Below are positions 7,707-15,038 of a DNA stretch of 64,000 nucleotides, one piece after another (position 1 is the stretch's first letter; each line of letters begins with the position of its first letter). Location: contig CAZFOY010000001.1 in NCBI GenBank assembly GCA_964520865.1, forward strand, positions 1 through 64,000, read 5' to 3'. The DNA comes from CAVQCT01 sp964520865 (lineage in GTDB: Bacteria; Zixibacteria; MSB-5A5; GN15; FEB-12). Made by a program: the position numbers and the translations under genes. The notes under the pieces were generated by a model. That model had not been told where the DNA came from and did no database searches. It saw only the letters and a program-made list of their open reading frames with translations.

Positions 7707-10700
7707 GATGGGTAGTTCTGAGCGAGTCGGGGTTTTGTTGCAGTTGTTGCTCAACGCTTCTTAAGAGAGCCCGCATTTTCTCGTCATCCGGCTTGACCCG
7801 GACCCATTGACGAAGGAGTTGAAGGAGGTCCTGAACACGACCTCTCTGATAATAAAGCCTGAGCAGTTCGTCATAGGCCGGCTTATAGGTCTCATCCTCG
7901 GTAATAATGTTCCTGAGCGTCTGGATGGCCGTCGAGTCATTACCGTCTGCAAGTTCCAGGCGGGCGATGTACACCTTGTACCCAAGCGTGTCGCCTGACG
8001 TGCTGGTGGCAATAAGCTGCCTGATGGAGTCTGCCTGCTTGCGCTGATAATAGAAATTGGCAAGATAATTCTCGGCATCCTGCGAATAGGGGACATCCGC
8101 AATCGCCTGTTTGATCAGTCCGGCGGCACGGTCGTATTCACCTAAATTCCGCAGCGTATCGGCAACCAACATAAACATGCGGGCATAGTTGCTGGTGATC
8201 CGAAGGGTTGCCTCATCTTTGTACACCTTCGGATCGGCAATACTCCGGTACCTGAACTTGTCCGGGTTGGTGAGCAGATCGATCGACTCATCGATATCCA
8301 CCTTCGGTCCTCCTGAGATCCGGGCCATGCTGTAGACCATTCCCTTCAGGAGCAGAAGGGAGTCGACTGATTGACCATAGAACTGGCGAGATGATGCCGG
8401 CACGGTGACGGCAAAGTCTATCGGGGTGGTGGCAAAGTTGTTCTGGATGACGTTCGAGACAACCTGGTCCTGTAACCTATGCGCCACACCGCTGCGATCC
8501 CGATAGGGATACAACTTGTCAATCTGTTCGTCGCTCCAGCCGAGTTTGAGCCCCATCGATGAACGCAACTGCTTTATGTACCAGTGTGTATTGGCCAGAG
8601 AGAGATTAAGTACGCGGACATCCTTGCGGACCCCGTATGCTTCCTGAAGACACCAGAGCGGGAAGGTATCGTTATCTCCTGCCGTGATCAGTACGGCGTT
8701 CGGGTCTGCCGAGATGAGGAGATTCCGGGCGTAGTCATAGGGGATGTAGTTTCCCGCCCGACTGGCGTAAAAGTAATTGCCTGCGATCGCGTAAATAGGG
8801 AGCAGGAACAGCACAAACGTCGCACCGACGCTCATATTTCGAAGCGGGGGATGGAACTTGGCCACCATCTCGCGGATGAACTGCACCACGAAACTGATGC
8901 CCATCCCGATCGCAAGACCGAATATCATGAAAGCGGGCGTAAAGAAATAGTCACGGTCACGCACCTCGAGATACCCCAGGCCGGTGTTCGGGTCCTGCCT
9001 TGTGCCGTCGGCGAAATTCATGTACAAAATCAACCCTACCGATGAAATCAACAGCAGGATCACGATGGGAATGCCATACTTGTGACGCCTTCTTGTGATC
9101 TCCCAGACGCCGAATACGCCAATGATGAATAAGGCGATGAACCGTCCATCCTTCAGCCCGTACTGTTCGTCGAAGAACTTCCAGAATCCCATTCGCTCGT
9201 ACATTCCGAATTGATTCTTCCATTCGGCCCGGCGTGCGAACATCCGCTCGGTCATCGATTCGGAACCGTACTGCTTACGCTCGAGATAACCGATAGTAGC
9301 GGCTACGCTCGATGACGGATTGTTCTCGTTAATGGTCGGTTGCTGGGCTGAACGAATCGGAATAAACAGGTGAATCGAGTAACCCAACACGGCAACAAGC
9401 AGGATGGCGGCGGCGTTTTTCCAGCCCGGGATCTTCTTGAGGAGTCCTCCTCCTACTAACAGAACGGTGGCAATGGCCATTGCGTAAACGAACGGCTTGA
9501 CCGCAACAATTACCATTGAGCCGGCAACAATTGCGATCAGGACCGGCCAGCGGATCTGTTTCGATAACGCGAGTACCAGGACCAACCCGGCGACGGCGCT
9601 GATTACGAGAAAAGCGTTGTAGCCGCGAATCAAATGCAGCATCACCGACATCAGCCCGGTTCCGAGAATGAACAGCGCCGCCAGCAGCTCATGTTGAGAG
9701 GCGGTCTTTTTCTTGCTGTCGTTGATATACTTGAACAGAAGCGCCAATCCCGACAGGAGGAGCAGCCCAAAGCAGACTTTTCCTATTGTCACGAGCAACG
9801 CGAAATCGATCGGACCCGCCTGCGGATTCATGGCGTGTCGAACACCGTTTAACGCAACGCCAAAGACAGGAAGCGCAGCCAGAATGAAGCCTACGCCGAT
9901 GAACATGTGCAGTTTGGGGATTTCCTCAAATGAGAAGATATAGAATAAGTAGAAAATGAGAGCTATCACGACCGGGACATAGTAGGCAACTTCGTCCGGA
10001 CGAGACGAGAGTGCGAAGATGAGGTACAACTCCATGACGAAGAAGACACCGACGCTGAACCACGCCGCCGGAGTGGAGTCTTTTTTCAGCACGAACAGCA
10101 TTGCGATCGCCGGCACGACCAGGAAGGTGGTCAGATGAACCGCGACTCCGGCGAAAGCGATGAAGAAGATCAACAGCATGAGCCGTTCGCCGAAAAGGGT
10201 CTCGCGGTGTTCGAGATATATCAAGGATAACCAGACGATCGACAGTAGCATCGTCATGGAAAGGCCATACACTTCGGCCTCGACAGCGTTGTTCCAGGCA
10301 GTCAGTCCGAACGCGAGAAAACAGGCCCCGGCAGCTGCCCCGCAGTAGACAATTGCACGAGACAGAGTCGATTCGCTCTGCGGGATACATCGTCTCAATA
10401 TCCGAGCGGCGATAAGATAGCCGAACAAGGCTGCAAAGGACGAGGAAATGGCGGAGAGCATATTGACCCGCAAGCCCACGTCGGCACCGAACGGAATCAA
10501 AGTGAAGAGCCTTGCTATCAGCATATAGAGCGGCGAACCGGGAGGGTGTGGCACGCCGAGCGTGGCGGCGGCGGCGATGAATTCACCGCAGTCCCAAAAC
10601 GACAGCGTGGGTGCCTTGGTCAGCGTAAAGATGATCAGCGTGAACAGCCAGATTGCACCAGCAACTGCGGCGTTCAGTTTGTCGAATTTCGGGGAAACTG

Positions 10701-10728
10701 CTGACAGAGAATGGTCCTCAGGCTGCAA
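7678..10728 (-). CDS. DUF2723 (TMEM260-like) membrane protein with C-terminal TPR region
   Basis: A 1016-residue protein. The N-terminal half has many membrane helices and the family signature near residues 44-65 (LSFWDCGEFIAAAATLGV then PHPPGSPLY), which in DUF2723/TMEM260 proteins carries the acidic GT-C catalytic loop. Further helices extend to about residue 640. The soluble C-terminal part begins with VLITAGDNDTFPLW and ends with TPR-like helices (SNYARMFMLVADTLRNLGE and following). TMEM260 is a protein O-mannosyltransferase in animals; bacterial function is not established, so glycosyltransfer is inference. The start is TTG at 10728, with AGGA about 9 bases upstream and no alternative ATG before the first helix. 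First gene of the glycan run. Confidence 0.85.
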   Translation of the reverse strand: MQPEDHSLSAVSPKFDKLNAAVAGAIWLFTLIIFTLTKAPTLSFWDCGEFIAAAATLGVPHPPGSPLYMLIARLFTLIPFGADVGLRVNMLSAISSSFAALFGYLIAARILRRCIPQSESTLSRAIVYCGAAAGACFLAFGLTAWNNAVEAEVYGLSMTMLLSIVWLSLIYLEHRETLFGERLMLLIFFIAFAGVAVHLTTFLVVPAIAMLFVLKKDSTPAAWFSVGVFFVMELYLIFALSSRPDEVAYYVPVVIALIFYLFYIFSFEEIPKLHMFIGVGFILAALPVFGVALNGVRHAMNPQAGPIDFALLVTIGKVCFGLLLLSGLALLFKYINDSKKKTASQHELLAALFILGTGLMSVMLHLIRGYNAFLVISAVAGLVLVLALSKQIRWPVLIAIVAGSMVIVAVKPFVYAMAIATVLLVGGGLLKKIPGWKNAAAILLVAVLGYSIHLFIPIRSAQQPTINENNPSSSVAATIGYLERKQYGSESMTERMFARRAEWKNQFGMYERMGFWKFFDEQYGLKDGRFIALFIIGVFGVWEITRRRHKYGIPIVILLLISSVGLILYMNFADGTRQDPNTGLGYLEVRDRDYFFTPAFMIFGLAIGMGISFVVQFIREMVAKFHPPLRNMSVGATFVLFLLPIYAIAGNYFYASRAGNYIPYDYARNLLISADPNAVLITAGDNDTFPLWCLQEAYGVRKDVRVLNLSLANTHWYIKQLRSSMGLKLGWSDEQIDKLYPYRDRSGVAHRLQDQVVSNVIQNNFATTPIDFAVTVPASSRQFYGQSVDSLLLLKGMVYSMARISGGPKVDIDESIDLLTNPDKFRYRSIADPKVYKDEATLRITSNYARMFMLVADTLRNLGEYDRAAGLIKQAIADVPYSQDAENYLANFYYQRKQADSIRQLIATSTSGDTLGYKVYIARLELADGNDSTAIQTLRNIITEDETYKPAYDELLRLYYQRGRVQDLLQLLRQWVRVKPDDEKMRALLRSVEQQLQQNPDSLRTTHHEDPGTKLE

Positions 10729-10849
10729 TACCGACTTTCCTGTTTAAACCCTTAGGTTGGCTCTGGTTAACGGCGGTCAATATAATGCTTTTTGAAAGCA
10801 ATAACAAACCATTTGGCAGGCGGAACCGGCCGATGGATTCCGGACCGGG
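10729..10849. other. Short gene-free spacer
   Basis: The 121 bases between the end of nusB and the TTG start of the DUF2723 gene contain no reading frame or clear terminator. An AT-rich stretch (ataatgctttttgaaagc region) could hold the promoter of the glycan operon, but no convincing pair of -35 and -10 elements was found. Confidence 0.4.
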
Positions 10850-11272
10850 TCAGGAGCTTTTGAGCGACTTGACGAACCGATCGAGTATCCCATTCACGAA
10901 TCGCGAGGATTCCGTGGTGGAATATTCCTTGGCCAGCTCGATTGCCTCGTTCAGGACCACCTTCACCGGGACGTCGGGCACATGCTCGATTTCGATCATC
11001 GCCATCCGGAGAATGGTCCGGTCGATGTCGGCAATCCGCTCCAGGCGCCAGTTTTCGGCGAGATCGCGGATGATTTCGTCGGCCCAGGAGGAATGGTCAC
11101 GCACCAATTTATAAAGAATCTTGGCAAATTCCCGATTCCTTACGCTGATTTTCTGATCGCCCACGATCTGTTCAAAGGCCTCATCCGGCTCCATCTCTCC
11201 GTGCTCGATTGCATAGAGCGATTGCAGAACCAGTTCGCGGGCGTGATGGCGAGGAGATGGTGTTGATTGCAT
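10850..11272 (-). CDS. nusB: Transcription antitermination factor NusB
   Basis: A 140-residue all-helical protein matching NusB: N-terminal RHHARELVLQSLYAIEHGE, the central WRLERIADIDRTILRMAMIE, and the C-terminal VVLNEAIELAKEYSTTES with RFVNGILD. NusB binds boxA of rRNA leader transcripts with NusE and takes part in processive antitermination. ATG at 11272 shares one base with the ribH stop (TGATG), so nusB is translationally coupled to the riboflavin genes and lies downstream of the FMN riboswitch. ribH-nusB adjacency is common in bacteria. No odd features. Confidence 0.97.
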   Translation of the reverse strand: MQSTPSPRHHARELVLQSLYAIEHGEMEPDEAFEQIVGDQKISVRNREFAKILYKLVRDHSSWADEIIRDLAENWRLERIADIDRTILRMAMIEIEHVPDVPVKVVLNEAIELAKEYSTTESSRFVNGILDRFVKSLKSS

Positions 11273-11739
11273 CAACTGCCCAGGGAGTCATAAAGGTTGA
11301 CCATTTCTATCGCTGCCTGCGCAGCATCCCAACCCTTATTCCCTGCTTTCGTGCCGGCCCGTTCAATCGCCTGCTCAAGCGTGTCCGCAGTCACCACGCC
11401 GAAGATGACCGGCTTGCCGCTGTCGAGGGCAAGTTTGGCTATCCCCTTGCTCGTTTCGGCGGCGATGTAATCAAAATGGGGAGTCTCGCCTCGAATGACG
11501 GCTCCAAGACAAATCACGGCATCGTACTTCGCGGTCATCTTTGAAGCAGCGTACGGGATCTCGAATGCTCCCGGGACATACGCAACTTCCACACTGTCGT
11601 CGGAGGCGCCATGACGCGAAAGACAATCCAGCGCTCCCTCGAGCAGCTTCTCGGTGAGAAAATGATTGAATCGGCTGACTACTATGCCGAACTTCTTACC
11701 GGCCGCAGCCAGCTTACCTTCGTATACCTTATGCTTCAT
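11272..11739 (-). CDS. ribH: 6,7-dimethyl-8-ribityllumazine synthase
   Basis: A 155-residue lumazine synthase, condensing 5-amino-6-ribitylaminouracil with 3,4-dihydroxy-2-butanone 4-phosphate. Visible family motifs: FGIVVSRFN near the N-terminus, VPGAFEIPYAA, GAVIRGETPHFDY, and near the C-terminus FGVVTADTLEQAIERAG. Length is normal. The ATG at 11739 is chosen for its GGAG 7 bases upstream; a longer GTG start would add five residues. It follows ribBA by 16 bases and overlaps nusB by one base. Subunits form 60-mer or pentamer shells in known members. Confidence 0.97.
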   Translation of the reverse strand: MKHKVYEGKLAAAGKKFGIVVSRFNHFLTEKLLEGALDCLSRHGASDDSVEVAYVPGAFEIPYAASKMTAKYDAVICLGAVIRGETPHFDYIAAETSKGIAKLALDSGKPVIFGVVTADTLEQAIERAGTKAGNKGWDAAQAAIEMVNLYDSLGS

Positions 11740-11755
11740 CGTATGTCTCCGCACA

Positions 11756-12979
11756 CTATTTAAGATTCAACAGATGGCCCAGTTTGTCGCGCTTTGTTTC
11801 GAGATAGGCGATGTTGTAACTGGTCGGTGTTATCTGAATCGGTACCCGTTCGACGATCTCGAGACCGTAGCCGCGGAGGCCGATAACTTTCTTGGGATTG
11901 TTGGTCATCAGGCGAATCGAGCTGAGCCCGAGATCGACGAGGATCTGTGCTCCGATACCGTAGTCGCGAAGATCGGCTCCGAAACCGAGTTGTTCGTTTG
12001 CTTCGACCGTGTCCCGCCCTTCTTCCTGCAATTTGTAGGCAAGGATCTTGTTGGCGAGGCCTATTCCGCGACCTTCCTGGCGCATGTAGAGAATCACGCC
12101 GGCCCCCTCCTGCTCGACCATCTCCATCGCTTTGTGGAGTTGATTGCCGCAGTCGCATCGGCTCGACCCGAATACATCGCCGGTCAGACATTGCGAGTGA
12201 ACTCGTACGAGGACGTTCTCCTTGCCGGCGACCTCCCCCTTTACGAGAGCAAGATGGTGATGATCGTCAGTATCCGACCGGTAAAGATGCAGTTTGAAGT
12301 CGCCGAAATCGGTCGGCAGGTTCACAGCGGTAATCTTGTGAATGAGTCTCTCGGTACGATGGCGATAAGCGATCAGGTCACGCACCGTAATGATCTTCAG
12401 GTCGTGCTCCCTGGCGAATTCCATAAGTCGGGGAACTCGCTTCATCGAGCCATCGTCGTCCATAATCTCGCACAGAACGCCGATCGGCTTCAGGCCGGCC
12501 AGGCGACTCAGATCAACGGATGCTTCCGTATGCCCGGCGCGAGTGAGCACGCCGCCCTTGAGCGCCTGAATCGGGAAAACATGACCGGGACGAGCGAGGT
12601 CTTCGGGAATCGAAGAATCGTCCACTATCGTCTGTATGGTAACCGCCCTGTCGTGAGCGGAAATCCCGGTAGTCGTTCCTTTGACCGCGTCGACTGACAC
12701 GGTGAACCGAGTGCCCAATTTGGCGGTGTTGTTCTCCACCATCGGGTGCAGGCGGAGCTGCTGAATTCTGTCTTCGGCGAGGCAGACGCAGATGAGACCG
12801 CGGCCGTGTCGAGCGAAGAAGTTGATCGTCTCCGGCGTTACCTTTTCGGCCGCCATAATCAGATCCCCTTCGTTTTCACGATCTTCGTCGTCGACTACCA
12901 CGATATACTTGCCGGCCCGGATATCGTCTATCGCCTCAGGTATGGTGTTGAAGATATATTTGTCGTTCATGGCTACCAT
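11756..12979 (-). CDS. ribBA: Bifunctional 3,4-dihydroxy-2-butanone 4-phosphate synthase / GTP cyclohydrolase II
   Basis: A 407-residue fusion catalysing the two entry reactions of riboflavin synthesis. Residues about 1-205 are the DHBP synthase domain with the acidic metal site DDEDRENEGD, TRFTVSVDA and RAGHTEASVDL. Residues about 206-405 are GTP cyclohydrolase II, with zinc ligands in SQCLTGDVFGSSRCDCG, RQEGRGIGL and the GADLRDYGIGAQIL segment. Both active sites look intact. Start uncertain: ATG at 12979 overlaps the ribE stop; an alternative ATG three codons later (12970) is equally plausible. Third gene of the FMN-riboswitch operon. Confidence 0.97.
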   Translation of the reverse strand: MVAMNDKYIFNTIPEAIDDIRAGKYIVVVDDEDRENEGDLIMAAEKVTPETINFFARHGRGLICVCLAEDRIQQLRLHPMVENNTAKLGTRFTVSVDAVKGTTTGISAHDRAVTIQTIVDDSSIPEDLARPGHVFPIQALKGGVLTRAGHTEASVDLSRLAGLKPIGVLCEIMDDDGSMKRVPRLMEFAREHDLKIITVRDLIAYRHRTERLIHKITAVNLPTDFGDFKLHLYRSDTDDHHHLALVKGEVAGKENVLVRVHSQCLTGDVFGSSRCDCGNQLHKAMEMVEQEGAGVILYMRQEGRGIGLANKILAYKLQEEGRDTVEANEQLGFGADLRDYGIGAQILVDLGLSSIRLMTNNPKKVIGLRGYGLEIVERVPIQITPTSYNIAYLETKRDKLGHLLNLK

Positions 12980-13608
12980 CCACTTTCTATCAGTTTGTCT
13001 CTTGTAACACCGCGCTTTGCGGAAAGCCCCGATGTCTTGAGAATATATTTTCCAATCATATCGAATTCCAAATTTACAGCATCCCCCTCTTTCATATTGC
13101 TTACCGTTGTAGCATGGGAGGTGTGGGGAATGATATTGACAGAGATTTTCCCGGTCCGGACTTCGTTAATCGTAAGTGAAATGCCGTTGATCGCGATTGA
13201 ACCTTTCTCGATGACAAGACTATCGAACTGCTGATCGAATTTGACCACGAGTTCAAGCGACTCTCCAATCTTCTTAATAGAGGCGATCTCTCCTACGGCG
13301 TCAACATGTCCACTCACGAGGTGGCCGCCCAGTCTGTCTCCAAGTTTCATCGCGCGTTCCAGATTGATCCGGGCCCCTGTCTTGTAGAGATCCAGAATGG
13401 TCCGCGCCGAGGTTTCCTGCGAAGCTTCCACGACAAACGCACTCTTCGATGACGAGACAACAGTAAGACAGGCTCCGTCACAGGCGATAGACTCACCCAC
13501 TTGCAGCTGAGCGCTCAAGTTGGGTGCTTCTATCGAGACGACCCGATAATTCCCTCTTGCGGTGATCCTGCGGATTATACCTGTCTGTTCGATCAATCCG
13601 GTAAACAT
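12973..13608 (-). CDS. ribE: Riboflavin synthase, alpha subunit
   Basis: A 211-residue protein made of two homologous barrels, dismutating two lumazine molecules to riboflavin. The first repeat begins MFTGLIEQTGIIR with SIACDGACLTV, the second has GGHLVSGHVDAVGEI and SIAINGISLTIN; a C-terminal helix serves trimerisation. ATG at 13608 follows the ribD stop by one base with AAAGAG upstream, matching the invariant MFTGLIE start of the family. It overlaps the ribBA start. Sometimes called ribC in Gram-negative nomenclature. Confidence 0.97.
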   Translation of the reverse strand: MFTGLIEQTGIIRRITARGNYRVVSIEAPNLSAQLQVGESIACDGACLTVVSSSKSAFVVEASQETSARTILDLYKTGARINLERAMKLGDRLGGHLVSGHVDAVGEIASIKKIGESLELVVKFDQQFDSLVIEKGSIAINGISLTINEVRTGKISVNIIPHTSHATTVSNMKEGDAVNLEFDMIGKYILKTSGLSAKRGVTRDKLIESGW

Positions 13609-13609
13609 G

Positions 13610-14713
13610 CTATCTCTTTCGTTTCGGATATCCGACAAACACCATATCCTGCCCACTTCGGACAAACCTGGCGTTGTCGAATTCTATGGCCTGAGAGACT
13701 TTCCTGATTTCAAGATCTCCAACCGCCTCGATCCCCTCTCCCAGTACTTTCGGAGCGGTGATCGCAACAAATTTATCCACGAGCTTCGCCTTCAGAAACG
13801 AAGTCGCCAGTCTCGCGCCGCCTTCGACAAGCAGCGATCTCAAACCGAAGGCACTTGCTTTCTCCAGAAAGTCCTTCAGGTCGATATGTCCGGTTCGCTC
13901 TGTCTTGACTTCCCACAGGATGAGATTCCTTGATTTGCCGGCCCGGGAGATCCGAGAAAGACCACGTCTCGAACTCACCACTATCGTCTTCATGTCCCTG
14001 TTCTTGGCGATGAGTACTGATTTAAGCGGGATATTCGCCGAACCGGTCAGAACTATGCGATAGGGGTCCGATCCGTTTACGTTCCTTACGGTGAGCGACG
14101 GGTCGTCGGCCGCCACGGTACCGCTGCCGATCACCACGGCGTCTACCTGGGCCCTCAATTCATGCGCGAGCTTGCGGGATTCCTTGTCTGAGATCCATCT
14201 CGAATCTCCTCCCCGGGCCGCAATTCTTCCGTCGAGGGTCTGGGCAGTCTTGAGGATGACGTAAGGACGGTTCAAATGATAATATCCGAGATAGGCGTCG
14301 TTGAGAAGTGCCGCTTCTTTTTTCATCACACCGGTCGCGACTTCGATACCGGCCTCACGGAGTCGCTTGATCCCCTTGCCGTTGACAACGGGATTAGGAT
14401 CTTTCAGCGGCAACACTACCCGCTTGATTCCGGAATCTACTATTGCTTCGGTGCACGGTCCGGTTCGTCCCACGTGACAGCACGGTTCGAGCGTAACAAA
14501 GAGAGTCGCTCCCTTTGTTTTCCCGCGGGCTTTCCTGATTGCGGCGACTTCGGCATGATCGCTGCCGGCCACTCGATGGTATCCCTCGCCTACGATCTTA
14601 CCGGCGCGAACGATGACGGCACCGACCATCGGATTCGGCGAAGTCTTACCTCTTCCCTTTTCGGCGAGCGAGAGTGCGCGTTGCATATATGTCAAGTCAG
14701 CTTTTGTAGCCAT
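13610..14713 (-). CDS. ribD: Bifunctional riboflavin deaminase/reductase
   Basis: A 367-residue fusion. The N-terminal cytidine-deaminase-type domain (about residues 1-145) has SPNPMVGAVIV, the zinc site HAEVAAI and PCCHVGRTGPC. The C-terminal reductase domain (about 150-367) has LKTAQTLDGRIA, DAVVIGSGTV, DDPSLTVR and LLVEGGARLATSFL. It deaminates and reduces the pyrimidine intermediate after RibA. ATG at 14713 stands directly after the U-tract of the riboswitch terminator and lacks a good Shine-Dalgarno; in-frame ATGs at 14758, 14749 and 14743 lie upstream, inside the expression platform, but would add residues absent from the family. First gene of the riboflavin operon. Confidence 0.96.
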   Translation of the reverse strand: MATKADLTYMQRALSLAEKGRGKTSPNPMVGAVIVRAGKIVGEGYHRVAGSDHAEVAAIRKARGKTKGATLFVTLEPCCHVGRTGPCTEAIVDSGIKRVVLPLKDPNPVVNGKGIKRLREAGIEVATGVMKKEAALLNDAYLGYYHLNRPYVILKTAQTLDGRIAARGGDSRWISDKESRKLAHELRAQVDAVVIGSGTVAADDPSLTVRNVNGSDPYRIVLTGSANIPLKSVLIAKNRDMKTIVVSSRRGLSRISRAGKSRNLILWEVKTERTGHIDLKDFLEKASAFGLRSLLVEGGARLATSFLKAKLVDKFVAITAPKVLGEGIEAVGDLEIRKVSQAIEFDNARFVRSGQDMVFVGYPKRKR

Positions 14714-14739
14714 AAAAAAAACCCAGATGACGATCCGGG
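14714..14739 (-). terminator. Riboswitch terminator abutting the ribD start codon
   Basis: On the minus strand a seven-position stem (CCCGGAT against ATCTGGG, one mismatch) with a CGTC loop is followed by eight uninterrupted T, and the next base begins the ribD ATG. It lies about 47 bases downstream of the FMN aptamer, where a transcription-terminating expression platform is expected. Because no separate ribosome site intervenes, the same hairpin may also affect translation initiation. Confidence 0.75.
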
Positions 14740-14786
14740 GCATAGACATAATGCACATAGCTGCACTGGCAACTGTACACTCGTGG

Positions 14787-14899
14787 ATCTTCTCTCATCC
14801 GGACTGTACCGTCGGCACCTGAATTTCACAAGTTCAACCGGGAATCCCGGGTCGCGGGCTGTCACCGCCGGTCGAGGAATTACGCCTCGCCCCGAAGAT
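14787..14899 (-). ncRNA. FMN riboswitch (RFN element)
   Basis: Read on the minus strand the segment opens ATCTTCGGGGCGAGGCGTAA, contains CCGGCGGTGACAGCCCGCGA, then GTGAAATTCAGGTGCCGACG, and closes with AGTCCGGATGAGAGAAGAT. These are the conserved core segments of the FMN-sensing RFN element, in the right order, with the closing P1 stem ATCTTC/GAAGAT. It precedes ribDEBAH-nusB and, when FMN is bound, should favour the terminator in front of ribD. Confidence 0.95.
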
Positions 14900-14912
14900 A
14901 ATGTTTGCACAT

Positions 14913-14940
14913 ATTATACGGGTCTGTACTGAAAAGGCAA
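14913..14940 (-). promoter_or_regulatory. Sigma70-type promoter of the riboflavin operon
   Basis: On the minus strand a perfect -10 TATAAT (14918-14913) lies 16 bases after a -35-like TTGCCT (14940-14935). The predicted transcript start, near 14906, falls a few bases before the FMN aptamer, so the whole aptamer would be transcribed. Confidence 0.75.
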
Positions 14941-15038
14941 CTGTTTTTTTGATAATGTTCAGCCGCTTATCGTATCATCAGACAAGGGCTTAGCGAGGCT
15001 CCGGGAAGGTGTGTAGCGGCGACCCAGAAGCGATCGGC

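Noticed and set aside
14941..15038. Terminator of the three-sensor operon
   Set aside because: The GCCGCT/AGCGGC pair is too far apart and the T run does not follow a compact stem.
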